This document shows, one piece after another, positions 1 through 8,310 of a stretch of 44,813 bases of DNA. Made by a program: the position numbers and the translations under genes. How positions within the stretch are numbered: position 1 is the stretch's first letter; each line of letters opens with the position of its first letter. The notes under the pieces are model-generated. The model worked only from the letters and a program-made list of their open reading frames with translations. It had not been told where the DNA came from and did no database searches. Location: NCBI GenBank assembly GCA_017987895.1, contig JAGNSU010000018.1:1-44813 (forward strand), in the 5' to 3' direction. This stretch comes from Flavobacteriales bacterium. GTDB lineage: Bacteria; Bacteroidota; Bacteroidia; Flavobacteriales_F; PHOS-HE28.

Positions 1-4
1 GCCC

Positions 5-26
5 GGCACCGAGGCTACTCGGGGCC
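5..26 (+). terminator. possible terminator hairpin of an upstream gene
   Basis: A nine-pair stem with one mismatch and a four-base loop (GCTA) is followed by a short CTTTCC run. It lies at the window edge, upstream of the exosortase unit, and could end a gene outside the window. The weak T tract keeps this uncertain. Confidence 0.3.
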
Positions 27-96
27 TTTCCGGACGGGTAAGTCGATCGTTGACAAACACCTAAAGATCTTCTTTCCCTCCGCACAGGGATATTTC

Positions 97-104
97 TATT
101 TTTG
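97..104 (+). promoter_or_regulatory. Bacteroidetes-type -7 box of the exosortase unit
   Basis: TATTTTTG is an exact match to the Bacteroidetes primary-sigma -7 element TAnnTTTG. It ends 19 bases before the TTG chosen as start of the PID-CTERM gene. No clear -33 TTG was found at the expected spacing. Confidence 0.55.
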
Positions 105-123
105 CCGCTCAAGCCTTCGCGTC

Positions 124-348
124 TTGCGCATTCCCCTTCTGCTCCGCCTTCTCTTGGTTGTCGCCTTGCTCGCTTTCCCGATCGCCGGGGGGGTGTGGGC
201 ACAACCTCCGGTCGGAGGCCCGCCGCCATGTTGGCCGCCACCCTGTATCCCCATCGATGGTGGAGTAGGACTGCTGATCGCTGCTGGTGCTCTGCTGGGA
301 GGTCGCACCGCATGGGGTGTCCGTCGAGCTCGCAAGTCCTCAATCTGA
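124..348 (+). CDS. small PID-CTERM exosortase substrate (74 aa)
   Basis: This is a tiny exported protein that looks like a substrate of the exosortase encoded directly downstream. Residues 1-26 form a signal peptide ending near WAQ. Residues 27-42 are a short Pro/Cys-rich stretch with Cys36 and Cys41. From residue 43 come the PIDGG motif, a hydrophobic helix (about 48-60) and an Arg/Lys-rich tail, which is the tripartite layout of exosortase sorting signals. After removal of both ends only about 18 residues would remain. The start is a TTG: the frame is open to the window edge without an ATG, and the -7 box at 97-104 supports a start here. The stop lies five bases before the exosortase ATG, so the two are probably co-transcribed. 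The PID-CTERM name rests on memory of that NCBI family; the function of these peptides is unknown to me. Confidence 0.75.
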   Translation: MRIPLLLRLLLVVALLAFPIAGGVWAQPPVGGPPPCWPPPCIPIDGGVGLLIAAGALLGGRTAWGVRRARKSSI

Positions 349-353
349 GGCGC

Positions 354-920
354 ATGGCCTCCCTGTCCGCTCCGCAGGCGGCATGGCGCGATCCTTTGGT
401 CCGCTTTTTCGCTTTCGCAGGCTCGCTTTATCTGGGTTGGTATCTGCTCTACGACTTGGTGATACACCCCTGGGGTGTGCTGGACCGGGCCTTGATCGAC
501 CAATTGATCCGGCTGAGCGGGGCGATCTTAAAAGGCCTTGGAGAGACCTTGATCCCCGAACCGGCCAATGCCGAGATGATCCGGACCATCGGCGTGGAGG
601 GCGGGCACTTGCTTTGGATCGGGGACCCGTGCAACGGCTTGAGCATTTTCGCGGTGTATTTGATCTTCCTTGCGGCCTACCCCGGCCCCCGCGTCCACAA
701 AACGTGGTTCGCGCTCATCGGTCTGCTGAGCATCCATATGATCAACGCCCTACGCATCGTGGTTCTCTGTCTGGTGGTGAAAGTGGATTATGAGCTTCTC
801 AACTTCAACCATGACTACACCTTCTATGTGATCGTGTACGGCTGGGTCTTTTTGCTCTGGTACTTGTGGGTGAAGCGTTTCGCCAACCGCGCTGTGCCCC
901 CGGTCCCCGCATCGGCATGA
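354..920 (+). CDS. xrtF: exosortase family protein, XrtF type
   Basis: This is a multi-pass inner-membrane cysteine transpeptidase-like enzyme (188 aa) predicted to cleave C-terminal sorting signals. The three expected catalytic residues are visible: Cys93 in DPCNGLS, Arg134 in NALR and His153 in NHD, each at or next to a membrane helix. Hydrophobic segments lie at about 18-37, 97-110, 117-142 and 156-173. The ATG at 354 is chosen because upstream residues in this frame overlap the PID-CTERM gene and look non-coding. The flanking PID-CTERM substrate and XrtF-associated membrane protein identify the subtype. Exosortase activity is inferred from family membership; no cleavage site is directly shown. 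Confidence 0.87.
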   Translation: MASLSAPQAAWRDPLVRFFAFAGSLYLGWYLLYDLVIHPWGVLDRALIDQLIRLSGAILKGLGETLIPEPANAEMIRTIGVEGGHLLWIGDPCNGLSIFAVYLIFLAAYPGPRVHKTWFALIGLLSIHMINALRIVVLCLVVKVDYELLNFNHDYTFYVIVYGWVFLLWYLWVKRFANRAVPPVPASA

Positions 921-1351
921 ACCGTCGCGGGGGCATCGCGTTGCTGGTCGCCGTGGCCGTTGTGCTGGGGGCTTTGCGGGAGTTCCTCTTCGTGAACTTG
1001 AACTACCAATTGGACCATGTGGCCCGCGGCACCCCCTTCTCTTATGCGCATTCGCTCTTTCAAGGATGGACCCAAGGCCTCGGGGTCGCTGGGCTCACCG
1101 CGCTCAAATGGGCCGCCGCGTTCTTCTTCGTCCTGCTGATGACAGGCCTCTCCGTTCTTGCCGCCCGACTGCTCTTCGGCGATCATCGCTACCTACGCCT
1201 CATCGCCGTCGCGGTGGGTTGCACGGCCCTGCTGGCCCTGCTGCTGCATGTTCTTTCATTGGAGATGGCCGCCGTGAAGCTGCTCCACGCGCTCCAATAC
1301 CCGGTTATGCTTCTGGCCTTGGTGCTGATCCGTCCCTTGGCACCACCGTGA
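917..1351 (+). CDS. exosortase F system-associated membrane protein
   Basis: This 144-residue protein has about four hydrophobic segments (roughly residues 6-20, 54-76, 90-110 and 115-138). It starts with an ATGA overlap on the xrtF stop, so translation is probably coupled. Small membrane proteins of this type sit beside xrtF in Flavobacteria and are named only by that association. The N-terminal pattern of one helix, then LREFLFVNLNYQLD, then a polar loop fits my memory of that family. Its role could be assembly or substrate presentation to the exosortase. No catalytic motif is visible. Confidence 0.75.
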   Translation: MNRRGGIALLVAVAVVLGALREFLFVNLNYQLDHVARGTPFSYAHSLFQGWTQGLGVAGLTALKWAAAFFFVLLMTGLSVLAARLLFGDHRYLRLIAVAVGCTALLALLLHVLSLEMAAVKLLHALQYPVMLLALVLIRPLAPP

Positions 1352-1374
1352 CCTTGGACGTACCACGTCCCGTC

Positions 1375-1382
1375 TACCTTGC
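1375..1382 (+). promoter_or_regulatory. -7 box upstream of the sulfotransferase
   Basis: TACCTTGC, a variant of the recurrent TAnnTTnG box, ends six bases before the ATG at 1389. This spacing implies a leaderless or nearly leaderless transcript. Confidence 0.4.
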
Positions 1383-1388
1383 GCATCC

Positions 1389-2186
1389 ATGTTCATCACG
1401 GATCGGTTCGTCCTTCTGAACTTTCCGAAAACGGGCAGCACCTTCGCCCGCAATGTGTTGGCCGAGTTGCATCGACCTACCGCCCTGCGCGCTCTGTTCG
1501 TCAAGCTCGGCCTTGCCAAACCCCTCTACCAGGACCTGATCTTGCCGCGCTATGTGGTCGATCCATCGGTCCCGGTGCGGACCACGCAGCATCTGGTGTA
1601 TGCGCAGGTACCCGAAGTGGATCGCCACAAGCTCCTGCTCAGCGTAGTGCGAGACCCTTTCAGCCGACTGATCTCGGCCTTTGAATACCGCGATTGGGCG
1701 CGCTTCCCCATGGCACCCATCGAAGAACTGCACCATTCCTGGCCAACCTTTCCCGAACTGACGTTCCAGGAGTTCCTCGAAATGAACTACCTGCTCGGCC
1801 CCAAACAACTCATCGGCGACCTACCGCTACCCGTGGATGTGGGGCCGCTGACCCTTCAGTTCATCCGCTTCTATGCGCGCGACCCACGGAGGTACATTCT
1901 CGACCTGAGGCCGGGATCGGACCTATTGACCGATCAAGATCGGCATTTCCCATCCATCCGGTTCCTCCATACCGAACATCTCAACAAGGAACTCCACGAT
2001 CTGCTGCTCGAATTGGGTTATGCGCGCGAACGCATTGACTTCATCCTGGAGCGTGGCAAGGTGAACAGCACGGAACGTTCGCGCACGGAGTACTTCACCC
2101 CGACCTTGCGCGCGTTGGTCCTGCGAAAAGAACGCCTCTTCTTCCAACGCTTTCCCGAGTACCTACCCTCCCCTTCCGTGAGCTAG
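1389..2186 (+). CDS. sulfotransferase family protein
   Basis: This 265-residue soluble protein is predicted to transfer sulfate from PAPS to an unknown acceptor such as a glycan or lipid. The PAPS 5'-phosphosulfate loop is FPKTGSTFARNVL at about residues 13-25. The 3'-phosphate site is SVVRDPFSRLIS at about residues 83-94, with the Arg-Asp-Pro and Ser spacing of the family. The rest, rich in aromatic and charged residues, fits the substrate-binding part of Sulfotransfer_2-type proteins. It has no signal peptide. It lies between the exosortase unit and glyA with its own promoter-like box, so a link to cell-surface decoration is possible but only inferred. Confidence 0.8.
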   Translation: MFITDRFVLLNFPKTGSTFARNVLAELHRPTALRALFVKLGLAKPLYQDLILPRYVVDPSVPVRTTQHLVYAQVPEVDRHKLLLSVVRDPFSRLISAFEYRDWARFPMAPIEELHHSWPTFPELTFQEFLEMNYLLGPKQLIGDLPLPVDVGPLTLQFIRFYARDPRRYILDLRPGSDLLTDQDRHFPSIRFLHTEHLNKELHDLLLELGYARERIDFILERGKVNSTERSRTEYFTPTLRALVLRKERLFFQRFPEYLPSPSVS

Positions 2187-2194
2187 GCAGCCGC

Positions 2195-2202
2195 TATCTT
2201 CA
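2195..2202 (+). promoter_or_regulatory. -7 box upstream of glyA
   Basis: TATCTTCA ends five bases before the glyA ATG at 2208. It belongs to the TAnnTT(C/T)G group seen throughout the window. Confidence 0.5.
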
Positions 2203-2207
2203 CCCCC

Positions 2208-3494
2208 ATGTCCACTACAATCCTTCAACGCGACCAACTGGTCTTCGACATCATCGAAAAGGAACGCTGGCGTCAGACCAAGGGCCTGGAGTTGATAGCC
2301 AGCGAGAACTACGTGAGCCCCCAAGTGATGGAGGCGATGGGATCGGTGCTCACCAACAAATACGCGGAAGGGCTGCCGGGCAAACGCTATTACGGTGGCT
2401 GCGAACATGTGGACGAGGTGGAGGAATTGGCGATAACCAGGGTAAAGCAACTCTTCGGTGCGGTATGGGCGAACGTGCAGCCCCATAGCGGCGCACAGGC
2501 GAACGCGGCCGTAATGCTCGGTTGCCTGAAGCCCGGCGACACGATGCTCGGGTTCGACCTCAGCCACGGCGGGCATCTCACGCATGGCAGTCCGGTGAAT
2601 TTCAGCGGCAAGCTGTACCGTGCCACGTTCTACGGAGTGGAGCAGGCGACCGGCCGGGTAGATATGGACAATGTGGCGGCCACGGCCCGAAAGGAGAAGC
2701 CCAAGCTGATCATCTGCGGAGCCAGTGCCTACAGCCGGGATTGGGACTATGCCGCCTTCCGAGCCATCGCCGACGAGGTAGGCGCCCTGCTCATGGCCGA
2801 TGTGAGCCATCCCGCTGGATTGATCGCCGCCCGTTTGCTCAATGATCCCCTGCCTCATTGCCATGTGGTGACCACCACCACGCACAAAACCCTTCGGGGT
2901 CCACGCGGTGGACTGATCATGATGGGCAAGGACTTCGAGAACCCATGGGCGCTGAAGACCCCTAAGGGCGAAACACGCATGATGAGCGCCGTGATGGACG
3001 GCGCCGTATTCCCCGGCACCCAAGGCGGGCCGTTGGAACATGTGATCGCAGCAAAAGCGATCGCGTTCGGCGAAGCGCTCGACCCCACCTTCCAGGACTA
3101 TGGCCGCCAGGTGATCGCCAATGCACAGGCCGTTGCCAACTCCTTGGTGGAAAAAGGGTACGATCTGGTGAGCAGTGGCACGGACAACCATTGCATGCTG
3201 ATCGATCTGCGCAACAAGAACATCACCGGCAAGGAAGCGGAACGCGTGCTCGGGCTGGCGGATATCACCGTGAACAAGAACATGGTACCGTTCGACACGC
3301 AAAGCCCCTTCGTCACCAGCGGCGTGCGCATCGGCACCGCTGCGGTCACCACGCGCGGATTGAAGGAGGCGGAATGCCAGCAGATCGCGCAGTTGATCGA
3401 TGCGGCGATAACCCACCCCGATGACGAAGGGGAACTCAAACGCATCCGTTTCCAGGTGAACGGGATGATGCGTTTGCGTCCACTCTACGCCTGA
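2208..3494 (+). CDS. glyA: serine hydroxymethyltransferase
   Basis: This PLP enzyme interconverts serine and glycine and charges tetrahydrofolate with a one-carbon unit in the cytosol. The 428-residue length is normal. The N-terminal signature [20 protein letters not shown] (residues 27-46) and the [14 protein letters not shown] segment (51-64) are typical. The PLP-binding lysine is Lys227 in [14 protein letters not shown], and His201 in ADVSHPAGL stacks on the cofactor in the family. A promoter-like box sits five bases upstream of the ATG. The gene is followed after five bases by an exported SGNH-like protein, so the two may share a transcript without an obvious functional link. Confidence 0.97.
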   Translation: MSTTILQRDQLVFDIIEKERWRQTKGLELIASENYVSPQVMEAMGSVLTNKYAEGLPGKRYYGGCEHVDEVEELAITRVKQLFGAVWANVQPHSGAQANAAVMLGCLKPGDTMLGFDLSHGGHLTHGSPVNFSGKLYRATFYGVEQATGRVDMDNVAATARKEKPKLIICGASAYSRDWDYAAFRAIADEVGALLMADVSHPAGLIAARLLNDPLPHCHVVTTTTHKTLRGPRGGLIMMGKDFENPWALKTPKGETRMMSAVMDGAVFPGTQGGPLEHVIAAKAIAFGEALDPTFQDYGRQVIANAQAVANSLVEKGYDLVSSGTDNHCMLIDLRNKNITGKEAERVLGLADITVNKNMVPFDTQSPFVTSGVRIGTAAVTTRGLKEAECQQIAQLIDAAITHPDDEGELKRIRFQVNGMMRLRPLYA

Positions 3495-3499
3495 GCGGG

Positions 3500-4780
3500 A
3501 TGGCCCGACGCCGTCAACGGAACCGGCCCAGACCCCTGCGCAATGCGTTGATCGTGCTGCTGGTCAGCATCGCGACAGCTGAACTGAGCCCCTATGCGCT
3601 TGGCCGGTTCCTCGGTTATGGTGCTTTTGATCGGGATGACGTCCAGGCGTCGCTCGGCACGGCCCTCTCAGTCGATACCGTGCGTACCGAGCGCCCGGCG
3701 GAAGAGTATCTGGGCGACCACTTCCTACATCCGTACCTGGGTTATGTGAGCGTGCCTTTGAACGATCGGAACCGCTTTGGACTTCCTGGCGCCGATCCCG
3801 TGATGCATGCTTCACCGGACACGGTGAACATGGCGCTGCTTGGCGGTTCCGTGGCCATGGGTCTGCACACCTTCAGCGAGCAACGCTTGATAAAAGGCTT
3901 GCAACGCATCCCCCGGTTCAAGGGCAAGCCCTTCCGCGTCACGGTCTTCGCACTGGGCGGGTTCAAGCAACCACAACCGCTGCTCGCCCTCAACTACTTC
4001 CTCGCGCAGGGGGCGCACTACGATGTGATCCTCACGCTCGACGGGTTCAACGACATCGTGCTCCCGTTCTGCGACAACGTGGGGTTCGGCGTGTTCCCCT
4101 CCTTCCCCAGGCATTGGAACATGTATTCACGGAAACGGCTCGATCCCCGCGCCGAGCGCGTGTTGGCGGAGCGTTTGTTCCTGGCGGAACAACGCGAACA
4201 GCGCCGTTCGGAGATGGCCGCTTCCATCTGGCGTCACAGCAACCTGGCGCTGCTGCTATGGAACGCGCGCGATCGGCGCGACGCGAACGAACTGGCCGAA
4301 CTGGAGGACCGGCTACGCAGCGCGCTTGCCTCGCAAGACAAGGATCTCCAGGTCACCGGTCCGCCCGAGCCCTTCTCGGACACCGCCGCCTTCTTCTCCG
4401 CGCAAGCGGATATGTGGATGCGAAGCTCCTTGCAAGTGGCCGCGCTGGCCAAGGACCACGGTGCGTTGTACGCGCACTTCCTCCAACCCAACCAATACGT
4501 GCCGGGATCCAAACCCATTGGCCCGAAGGAGGCTGCCGTGGCCCTCGTGGAAGGTCCGTTCTGTTATGGCGATGCGGTGAAAAGAGGATACCCGATGCTC
4601 ATCGATCGAGGCAAGCGCATGACAGAAGCGGGCGTGCTCTTCGAGGATCTGACCATGATCTACAGCGAACTACGACGCCCGGTGTACAACGACAATTGCT
4701 GCCACGTGGAACCGTTCGGGTACGACCGTATCGCGGACCGGATGTCGGAGCGTCTTCTACGGGCAGAAGGTGATCGGTGA
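3500..4780 (+). CDS. membrane-anchored SGNH/GDSL hydrolase-like protein
   Basis: This 426-residue protein has a basic N terminus and one hydrophobic segment (about residues 16-32), so it is probably anchored with its body in the periplasm. SGNH-type blocks are visible: LLGGSVAMG at about residue 113 (nucleophile Ser in a GGS variant of GDS), a Gly block in ALGGFKQPQ, an Asn block in DGFNDIVL, and CCHVEPFGYDRIADRM near the C terminus in place of the DxxH block. Family members remove acyl or acetyl groups from lipids or glycans; the substrate here is unknown. The ATG lies five bases after glyA and fits a shared transcript. Catalytic competence is inferred, because the first block is not the canonical GDS. 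Confidence 0.6.
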   Translation: MARRRQRNRPRPLRNALIVLLVSIATAELSPYALGRFLGYGAFDRDDVQASLGTALSVDTVRTERPAEEYLGDHFLHPYLGYVSVPLNDRNRFGLPGADPVMHASPDTVNMALLGGSVAMGLHTFSEQRLIKGLQRIPRFKGKPFRVTVFALGGFKQPQPLLALNYFLAQGAHYDVILTLDGFNDIVLPFCDNVGFGVFPSFPRHWNMYSRKRLDPRAERVLAERLFLAEQREQRRSEMAASIWRHSNLALLLWNARDRRDANELAELEDRLRSALASQDKDLQVTGPPEPFSDTAAFFSAQADMWMRSSLQVAALAKDHGALYAHFLQPNQYVPGSKPIGPKEAAVALVEGPFCYGDAVKRGYPMLIDRGKRMTEAGVLFEDLTMIYSELRRPVYNDNCCHVEPFGYDRIADRMSERLLRAEGDR

Positions 4781-4796
4781 TGTTCCACCAGAACGT

Positions 4797-5510
4797 TCAG
4801 CGCATGGTCCCCTCTGGAACACCGCCCTGCGCGTTCTCGGCGCGTGCGCGGTCCCAATCCAGATGCGCGCCACTGGTGCCAAGGAACCGTTTGAAGAACC
4901 CTTCGCGTTCCTTGATCGAAACGAACCCAGGCACGAAGGCCGACGAGGGGTCGATGGACGGGGTCGAGAGGTTCGCCACGTTCAATTCGGTGAACACCAC
5001 GGGCACCGGATCGATATCGGCGTGGAGTTCCCGCTCCATGCGCTTGGCAAGGCTGCGCAGAAGGGCTGTTTGGAACGGATCGGAAGCGAAGCCGATGCGG
5101 CCCCTAAGACCCCTGTCGCGGGCCACCTCGAACCCGTTGAACAAGTTCTCGGTGCTGTGTTCGGCCTGCGTCTCGAGCAGGATGTTCGCACGCGGTACCC
5201 CGAGTTGTTCGGCATAGAGGGCCATGATCTTGGCCTCCACATAGGGGCTATACACAGCCGCACCGGAAAAGACGAGGTTCTTGGCGAGCCCTTGTTGGTA
5301 TAGATGCACCGCCCAATGGACGCGCATCTGCATCACATAAGACCATTGCCCACCCTCAAAAGGCACCCCTGGAACGATCACGGCCTCGAAGGGCGCTCGT
5401 TTCGCACGCTCATAATACTTCGCCTGGCCCTTGCTGGAGATGTAGCATCCCGGAAGGAGCAGCAAAAGCATCAGGCCGAGCAGGAAGTTGGGGAGGGTGC
5501 GATGAACCAT
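4797..5510 (-). CDS. YdcF/SanA-like DUF218 lipoprotein
   Basis: This 237-residue protein has a lipoprotein signal (hydrophobic run LLGLMLLLLLPGC, lipobox Cys22) followed by a DUF218-type domain. The domain shows the opening AVIVPGVPFEG, the LVFSG strand, and the E-A--M-----LGVP----LLE pattern around residues 92-113, with HSTENL after it. DUF218 proteins such as SanA and ElyC act in envelope integrity in other bacteria; the chemistry is not settled. The start at 5510 is chosen because it gives a proper signal peptide. The frame is open further upstream, but those residues lie antisense inside the HTTM gene. It is convergent with the SGNH-like gene, 16 bases apart. Confidence 0.75.
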   Translation of the reverse strand: MVHRTLPNFLLGLMLLLLLPGCYISSKGQAKYYERAKRAPFEAVIVPGVPFEGGQWSYVMQMRVHWAVHLYQQGLAKNLVFSGAAVYSPYVEAKIMALYAEQLGVPRANILLETQAEHSTENLFNGFEVARDRGLRGRIGFASDPFQTALLRSLAKRMERELHADIDPVPVVFTELNVANLSTPSIDPSSAFVPGFVSIKEREGFFKRFLGTSGAHLDWDRARAENAQGGVPEGTMR

Positions 5511-5587
5511 GCGTGGATGAGTTGGCGGAGACCTGAACAAAGAACGCCCTGAGAAGGTTCGAATATTGTCCGAGCTGCCCCGTTGGA

Positions 5588-6388
5588 TCATGTAGTGTTC
5601 GCGGTACGCCGTATCCTGAGCGATCGCATCATCCATGCCACTCCCTCTTCGGGTAGCCAAAGCAGGTAGAACACGAGGAAGGCGAACGCCATGTCGACGA
5701 TGCCCAACCAAAACGCAGTGCCCAGGTGGAACACGACGCCGGTGGCCAACCAGACCATGCGCGTCGGTCCCCACCACACAGCCAACGGAAAAGTGAGTTG
5801 GAAAAGCAGCACCGCCCAAGTGAGACCCGGCGTGACCGGGATGAGCGAAGGACCGTACGTAGGATCCGAGGCGATGATCCCCAGCGCGGTGCCGTCCGTC
5901 CAAGTGCTGCCTTGCAGCTTCTGAAGGCCTGTGATCGCATACGCCAACAACAGTTGTAGCCGAAGGATCCAGAACGACACAAGGGACAGCGCGGTCGGCT
6001 CCTTGGAAGGAGCAACGCACAAAAAGATCGCCCAGAAGAACGCATTGCGCATCAGCCATGTACCACCGTTGTTGGCGAGCCAGGCACGGTCCGTTAGCGC
6101 ACAGAAGAAAAGCCAGGTGAGCGCTCCCATCCACCAAGGTCGCCTCCTGAAAGCCCCGAACACCGCGAACAAGAGCAATGCTATCGCAACGGGCACAGCG
6201 GCACCGGACGGCATCCACACGCCGAAACCATGCAACAAGCCGGAAACGATGCCGGAGTCCCCGAGGTCCGGTGACACCGGATGCTCCCACAGCCATTCAG
6301 CCGCAGGAAGCGCGGTGAGCGCCCATACCAGTAGCCAAACGTGCAACGCACGTTGGAACCACATGACCCGGATATCCTGTGCCTTCAT
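5588..6388 (-). CDS. HTTM domain membrane protein (VKD carboxylase-like)
   Basis: This is a 266-residue polytopic inner-membrane protein. The block LLAYAITGLQKLQGSTWTDG at about residues 149-168 is typical of HTTM (horizontally transferred transmembrane) proteins, which are related to the membrane part of vitamin K-dependent gamma-carboxylase. At least six hydrophobic segments are visible. The lumenal carboxylase half of the animal enzyme is absent, so carboxylase activity is not implied. The start codon overlaps the stop of the small upstream gene by four bases (ATGA), giving a coupled two-gene unit. Confidence 0.75.
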   Translation of the reverse strand: MKAQDIRVMWFQRALHVWLLVWALTALPAAEWLWEHPVSPDLGDSGIVSGLLHGFGVWMPSGAAVPVAIALLLFAVFGAFRRRPWWMGALTWLFFCALTDRAWLANNGGTWLMRNAFFWAIFLCVAPSKEPTALSLVSFWILRLQLLLAYAITGLQKLQGSTWTDGTALGIIASDPTYGPSLIPVTPGLTWAVLLFQLTFPLAVWWGPTRMVWLATGVVFHLGTAFWLGIVDMAFAFLVFYLLWLPEEGVAWMMRSLRIRRTANTT

Positions 6389-6873
6389 GGTGACCTGAAC
6401 CGGATGGGAACGATCCGCCCCGTGCGGTGATCGGGACGCGCAATGTCATCCACACACGCCTGCACCGCTTGGAAGCGAAGGGTCGGCACGTCACGTCCGA
6501 TGTCCCGGACCAACCCTCGTATCGCGTGCTCCATGCGTGGCTCGACCAGAAGCGTATCGGGCAACGGTCGCGTACCACCCAGATACTGGCCGATCTGCAG
6601 CGCCATACGCCGGACCAAGAAGTGGCCCTGGGCATTGGATAAGGAACGGCTATCCGAAAAACCCAGCACCACCTGCAATTCACACGAACAAAGCGGTGGG
6701 TCCGGCGCGAAGAGGCCCCAGGTCTGATGGAAGAAAGGACGCACGTACGCTTGCGACCAGAACCGCAACCGCGCGGGCACCCATTCCCGAGGGGCCGTGC
6801 AGGCAGCGAGCATCGCTATATGCAGGGCCACAGCGAACACCACATACCAATTCCTTCCAGGGCGCGACCGCAT
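6385..6873 (-). CDS. small HTTM-partner protein with PFFHQTWGLFAP motif
   Basis: This 162-residue protein has one N-terminal membrane segment (residues 10-25) and an extracytoplasmic body. The strongest feature is the motif PFFHQTWGLFAPDPP at about residues 46-60. The same kind of W-x-L/M-F-A-P motif is, from memory, common in small genes next to HTTM genes of Bacteroidetes. The gene directly precedes the HTTM gene with a four-base overlap, so the two products probably form a complex. The ATG at 6873 is preferred over in-frame starts further out because those lie inside the divergent fumarylacetoacetase gene. Function unknown. Confidence 0.7.
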   Translation of the reverse strand: MRSRPGRNWYVVFAVALHIAMLAACTAPREWVPARLRFWSQAYVRPFFHQTWGLFAPDPPLCSCELQVVLGFSDSRSLSNAQGHFLVRRMALQIGQYLGGTRPLPDTLLVEPRMEHAIRGLVRDIGRDVPTLRFQAVQACVDDIARPDHRTGRIVPIRFRSP

Positions 6874-6955
6874 AGGTCCGTGAAGATGGCACCTTACCAC
6901 CGCATATCGCTCTTCGCCCGATCCGCACCTTTGCACCTTTATCACCGGAACTTCC

Positions 6956-8233
6956 ATGCACATTCCCGCCAACGACCCCGCACTACGCTCCTGGGTCCCC
7001 GTTCCACTGAACAGCGACTTTCCGATCCAGAACCTGCCGTTCGGCATGGGCCGATGGAACGGCGAGGAACCAGCGCCCATGACACGCATCGGTGACCGCT
7101 GCGTGGACCTGGGTGTGCTTGCGGAAGCGGGACTTCTGGACGGGCTTGGGATGGTCGCTTCGGACTTCGAGCTCCCCGTGTTGAACGGGATCTTGGCGCA
7201 TGGCAAACCTGCGCTCCGCGCTCTTCGCCAACGGCTATCCGACCTTTTGCGCGAAGGCGGGGACCCCGCGCTCCGGAACAACAACGACCTGCGCGAGGAG
7301 GCTCTCCTCCCGGTCGACATGGTGCGCATGCGAATGCCGATCGCCATCGGTGACTACACCGACTTCTACAGCAGCCGCGAGCATGCCACCAATGTGGGCA
7401 CCATGTTCCGCGATCCGGCGAACGCGCTCCTGCCGAACTGGCTCCACCTGCCCGTGGGCTACCACGGGCGCTCCAGCAGCATCATCATCAGCGGGGAGCC
7501 CATCCATCGACCGATGGGCCAAACGCGACCCGACCCCAATGCCCCCCCCGTATTCGGCCCCACCAAGCAGTTGGATCTCGAACTTGAGGTGGCCTTTGTC
7601 ACTTTCGCGGGAAAACCGCTGGGCCAGCGGATCAGCACCGCGGAAGCGGAGGACCACATCGCCGGCCTGCTGCTGTTCAATGATTGGAGCGCGCGTGATA
7701 TCCAATCCTGGGAATACGTTCCCCTCGGCCCGTTCCTCTCCAAGAATTTCGCGAGCAGCGTCAGCCCCTGGCTCGTGACACTTGACGCGTTCGCACCATT
7801 TCGCGTACCGGGTCCCGTGCAGGATCCTCAGCCGCTCCCCTACCTGCTCTTCGAAGGCGACCGCAATATCGACCTGCGTCTGGAAGTGGCCATCGCCCCT
7901 GAGGGGGGAGGGGAAACCGTGGTATGTCGAAGCAATCATCGTCATCTGTATTGGAACATCGCCCAACAGCTCGCGCACCATACGGTGAACGGCTGCAACA
8001 TCCGTTGTGGCGACCTGATGGCGAGCGGCACGATCAGCGGCCCCGATCCGACCAGTTATGGCAGCATGCTTGAACTCACCTGGCGCGGCACCAAGCCGCT
8101 CCTCTTGAGCGATGGCAGTACGCGCAAGTTCATCGAGGATGGCGATACAGTGGTCCTGCGCGGCCACTGCGAAGCGAGCGGGGTGCGGATCGGTTTCGGT
8201 GCTCTCGAGACCAAAGTGCTACCTACGGTGTAG
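6956..8233 (+). CDS. fahA: fumarylacetoacetase
   Basis: This enzyme performs the last step of tyrosine and phenylalanine catabolism, hydrolysing fumarylacetoacetate to fumarate and acetoacetate. The 425-residue length matches the bacterial and animal enzymes. Visible signatures are the N-terminal FPIQNLPFG segment, YTDFYSSREHATNVGTMFR around 138-156, the catalytic-loop region LPVGYHGRSSS around 165-175, and NDWSARDIQSWEY around 242-254, with the metal-binding acidic residues in these blocks. There is no signal peptide, so it is cytosolic. No other homogentisate-pathway gene is in the window. It is divergent from the HTTM pair, with 82 bases between the starts. Confidence 0.95.
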   Translation: MHIPANDPALRSWVPVPLNSDFPIQNLPFGMGRWNGEEPAPMTRIGDRCVDLGVLAEAGLLDGLGMVASDFELPVLNGILAHGKPALRALRQRLSDLLREGGDPALRNNNDLREEALLPVDMVRMRMPIAIGDYTDFYSSREHATNVGTMFRDPANALLPNWLHLPVGYHGRSSSIIISGEPIHRPMGQTRPDPNAPPVFGPTKQLDLELEVAFVTFAGKPLGQRISTAEAEDHIAGLLLFNDWSARDIQSWEYVPLGPFLSKNFASSVSPWLVTLDAFAPFRVPGPVQDPQPLPYLLFEGDRNIDLRLEVAIAPEGGGETVVCRSNHRHLYWNIAQQLAHHTVNGCNIRCGDLMASGTISGPDPTSYGSMLELTWRGTKPLLLSDGSTRKFIEDGDTVVLRGHCEASGVRIGFGALETKVLPTV

Positions 8234-8247
8234 CTCACGCCCCTGCT

Positions 8248-8274
8248 GTGCGTGCATACTTTTACAGCACGCAC
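8248..8274 (+). terminator. hairpin between fahA and the rel gene
   Basis: GTGCGTGC and GCACGCAC form a perfect eight-pair stem with an 11-base loop that holds a T run. It starts 15 bases after the fahA stop and could end that transcript or sit in the rel leader. The 3' side is not T-rich, so terminator function is uncertain. Confidence 0.35.
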
Positions 8275-8310
8275 TACCGGACAAAGACGTTGAGCAGTTC
8301 CTAGGCAGCC

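Noticed and set aside
2163-3416. 417-residue open frame on the minus strand across glyA
   Set aside because: It is fully antisense to glyA, which has strong family signatures. The frame is a by-product of high GC third positions and shows no recognisable domain.
5511-6296. N-terminal extension that would turn the DUF218 lipoprotein into a 499-residue protein
   Set aside because: The extra residues lie antisense-frame inside the HTTM gene, and the ATG at 5510 already gives a complete lipoprotein signal.
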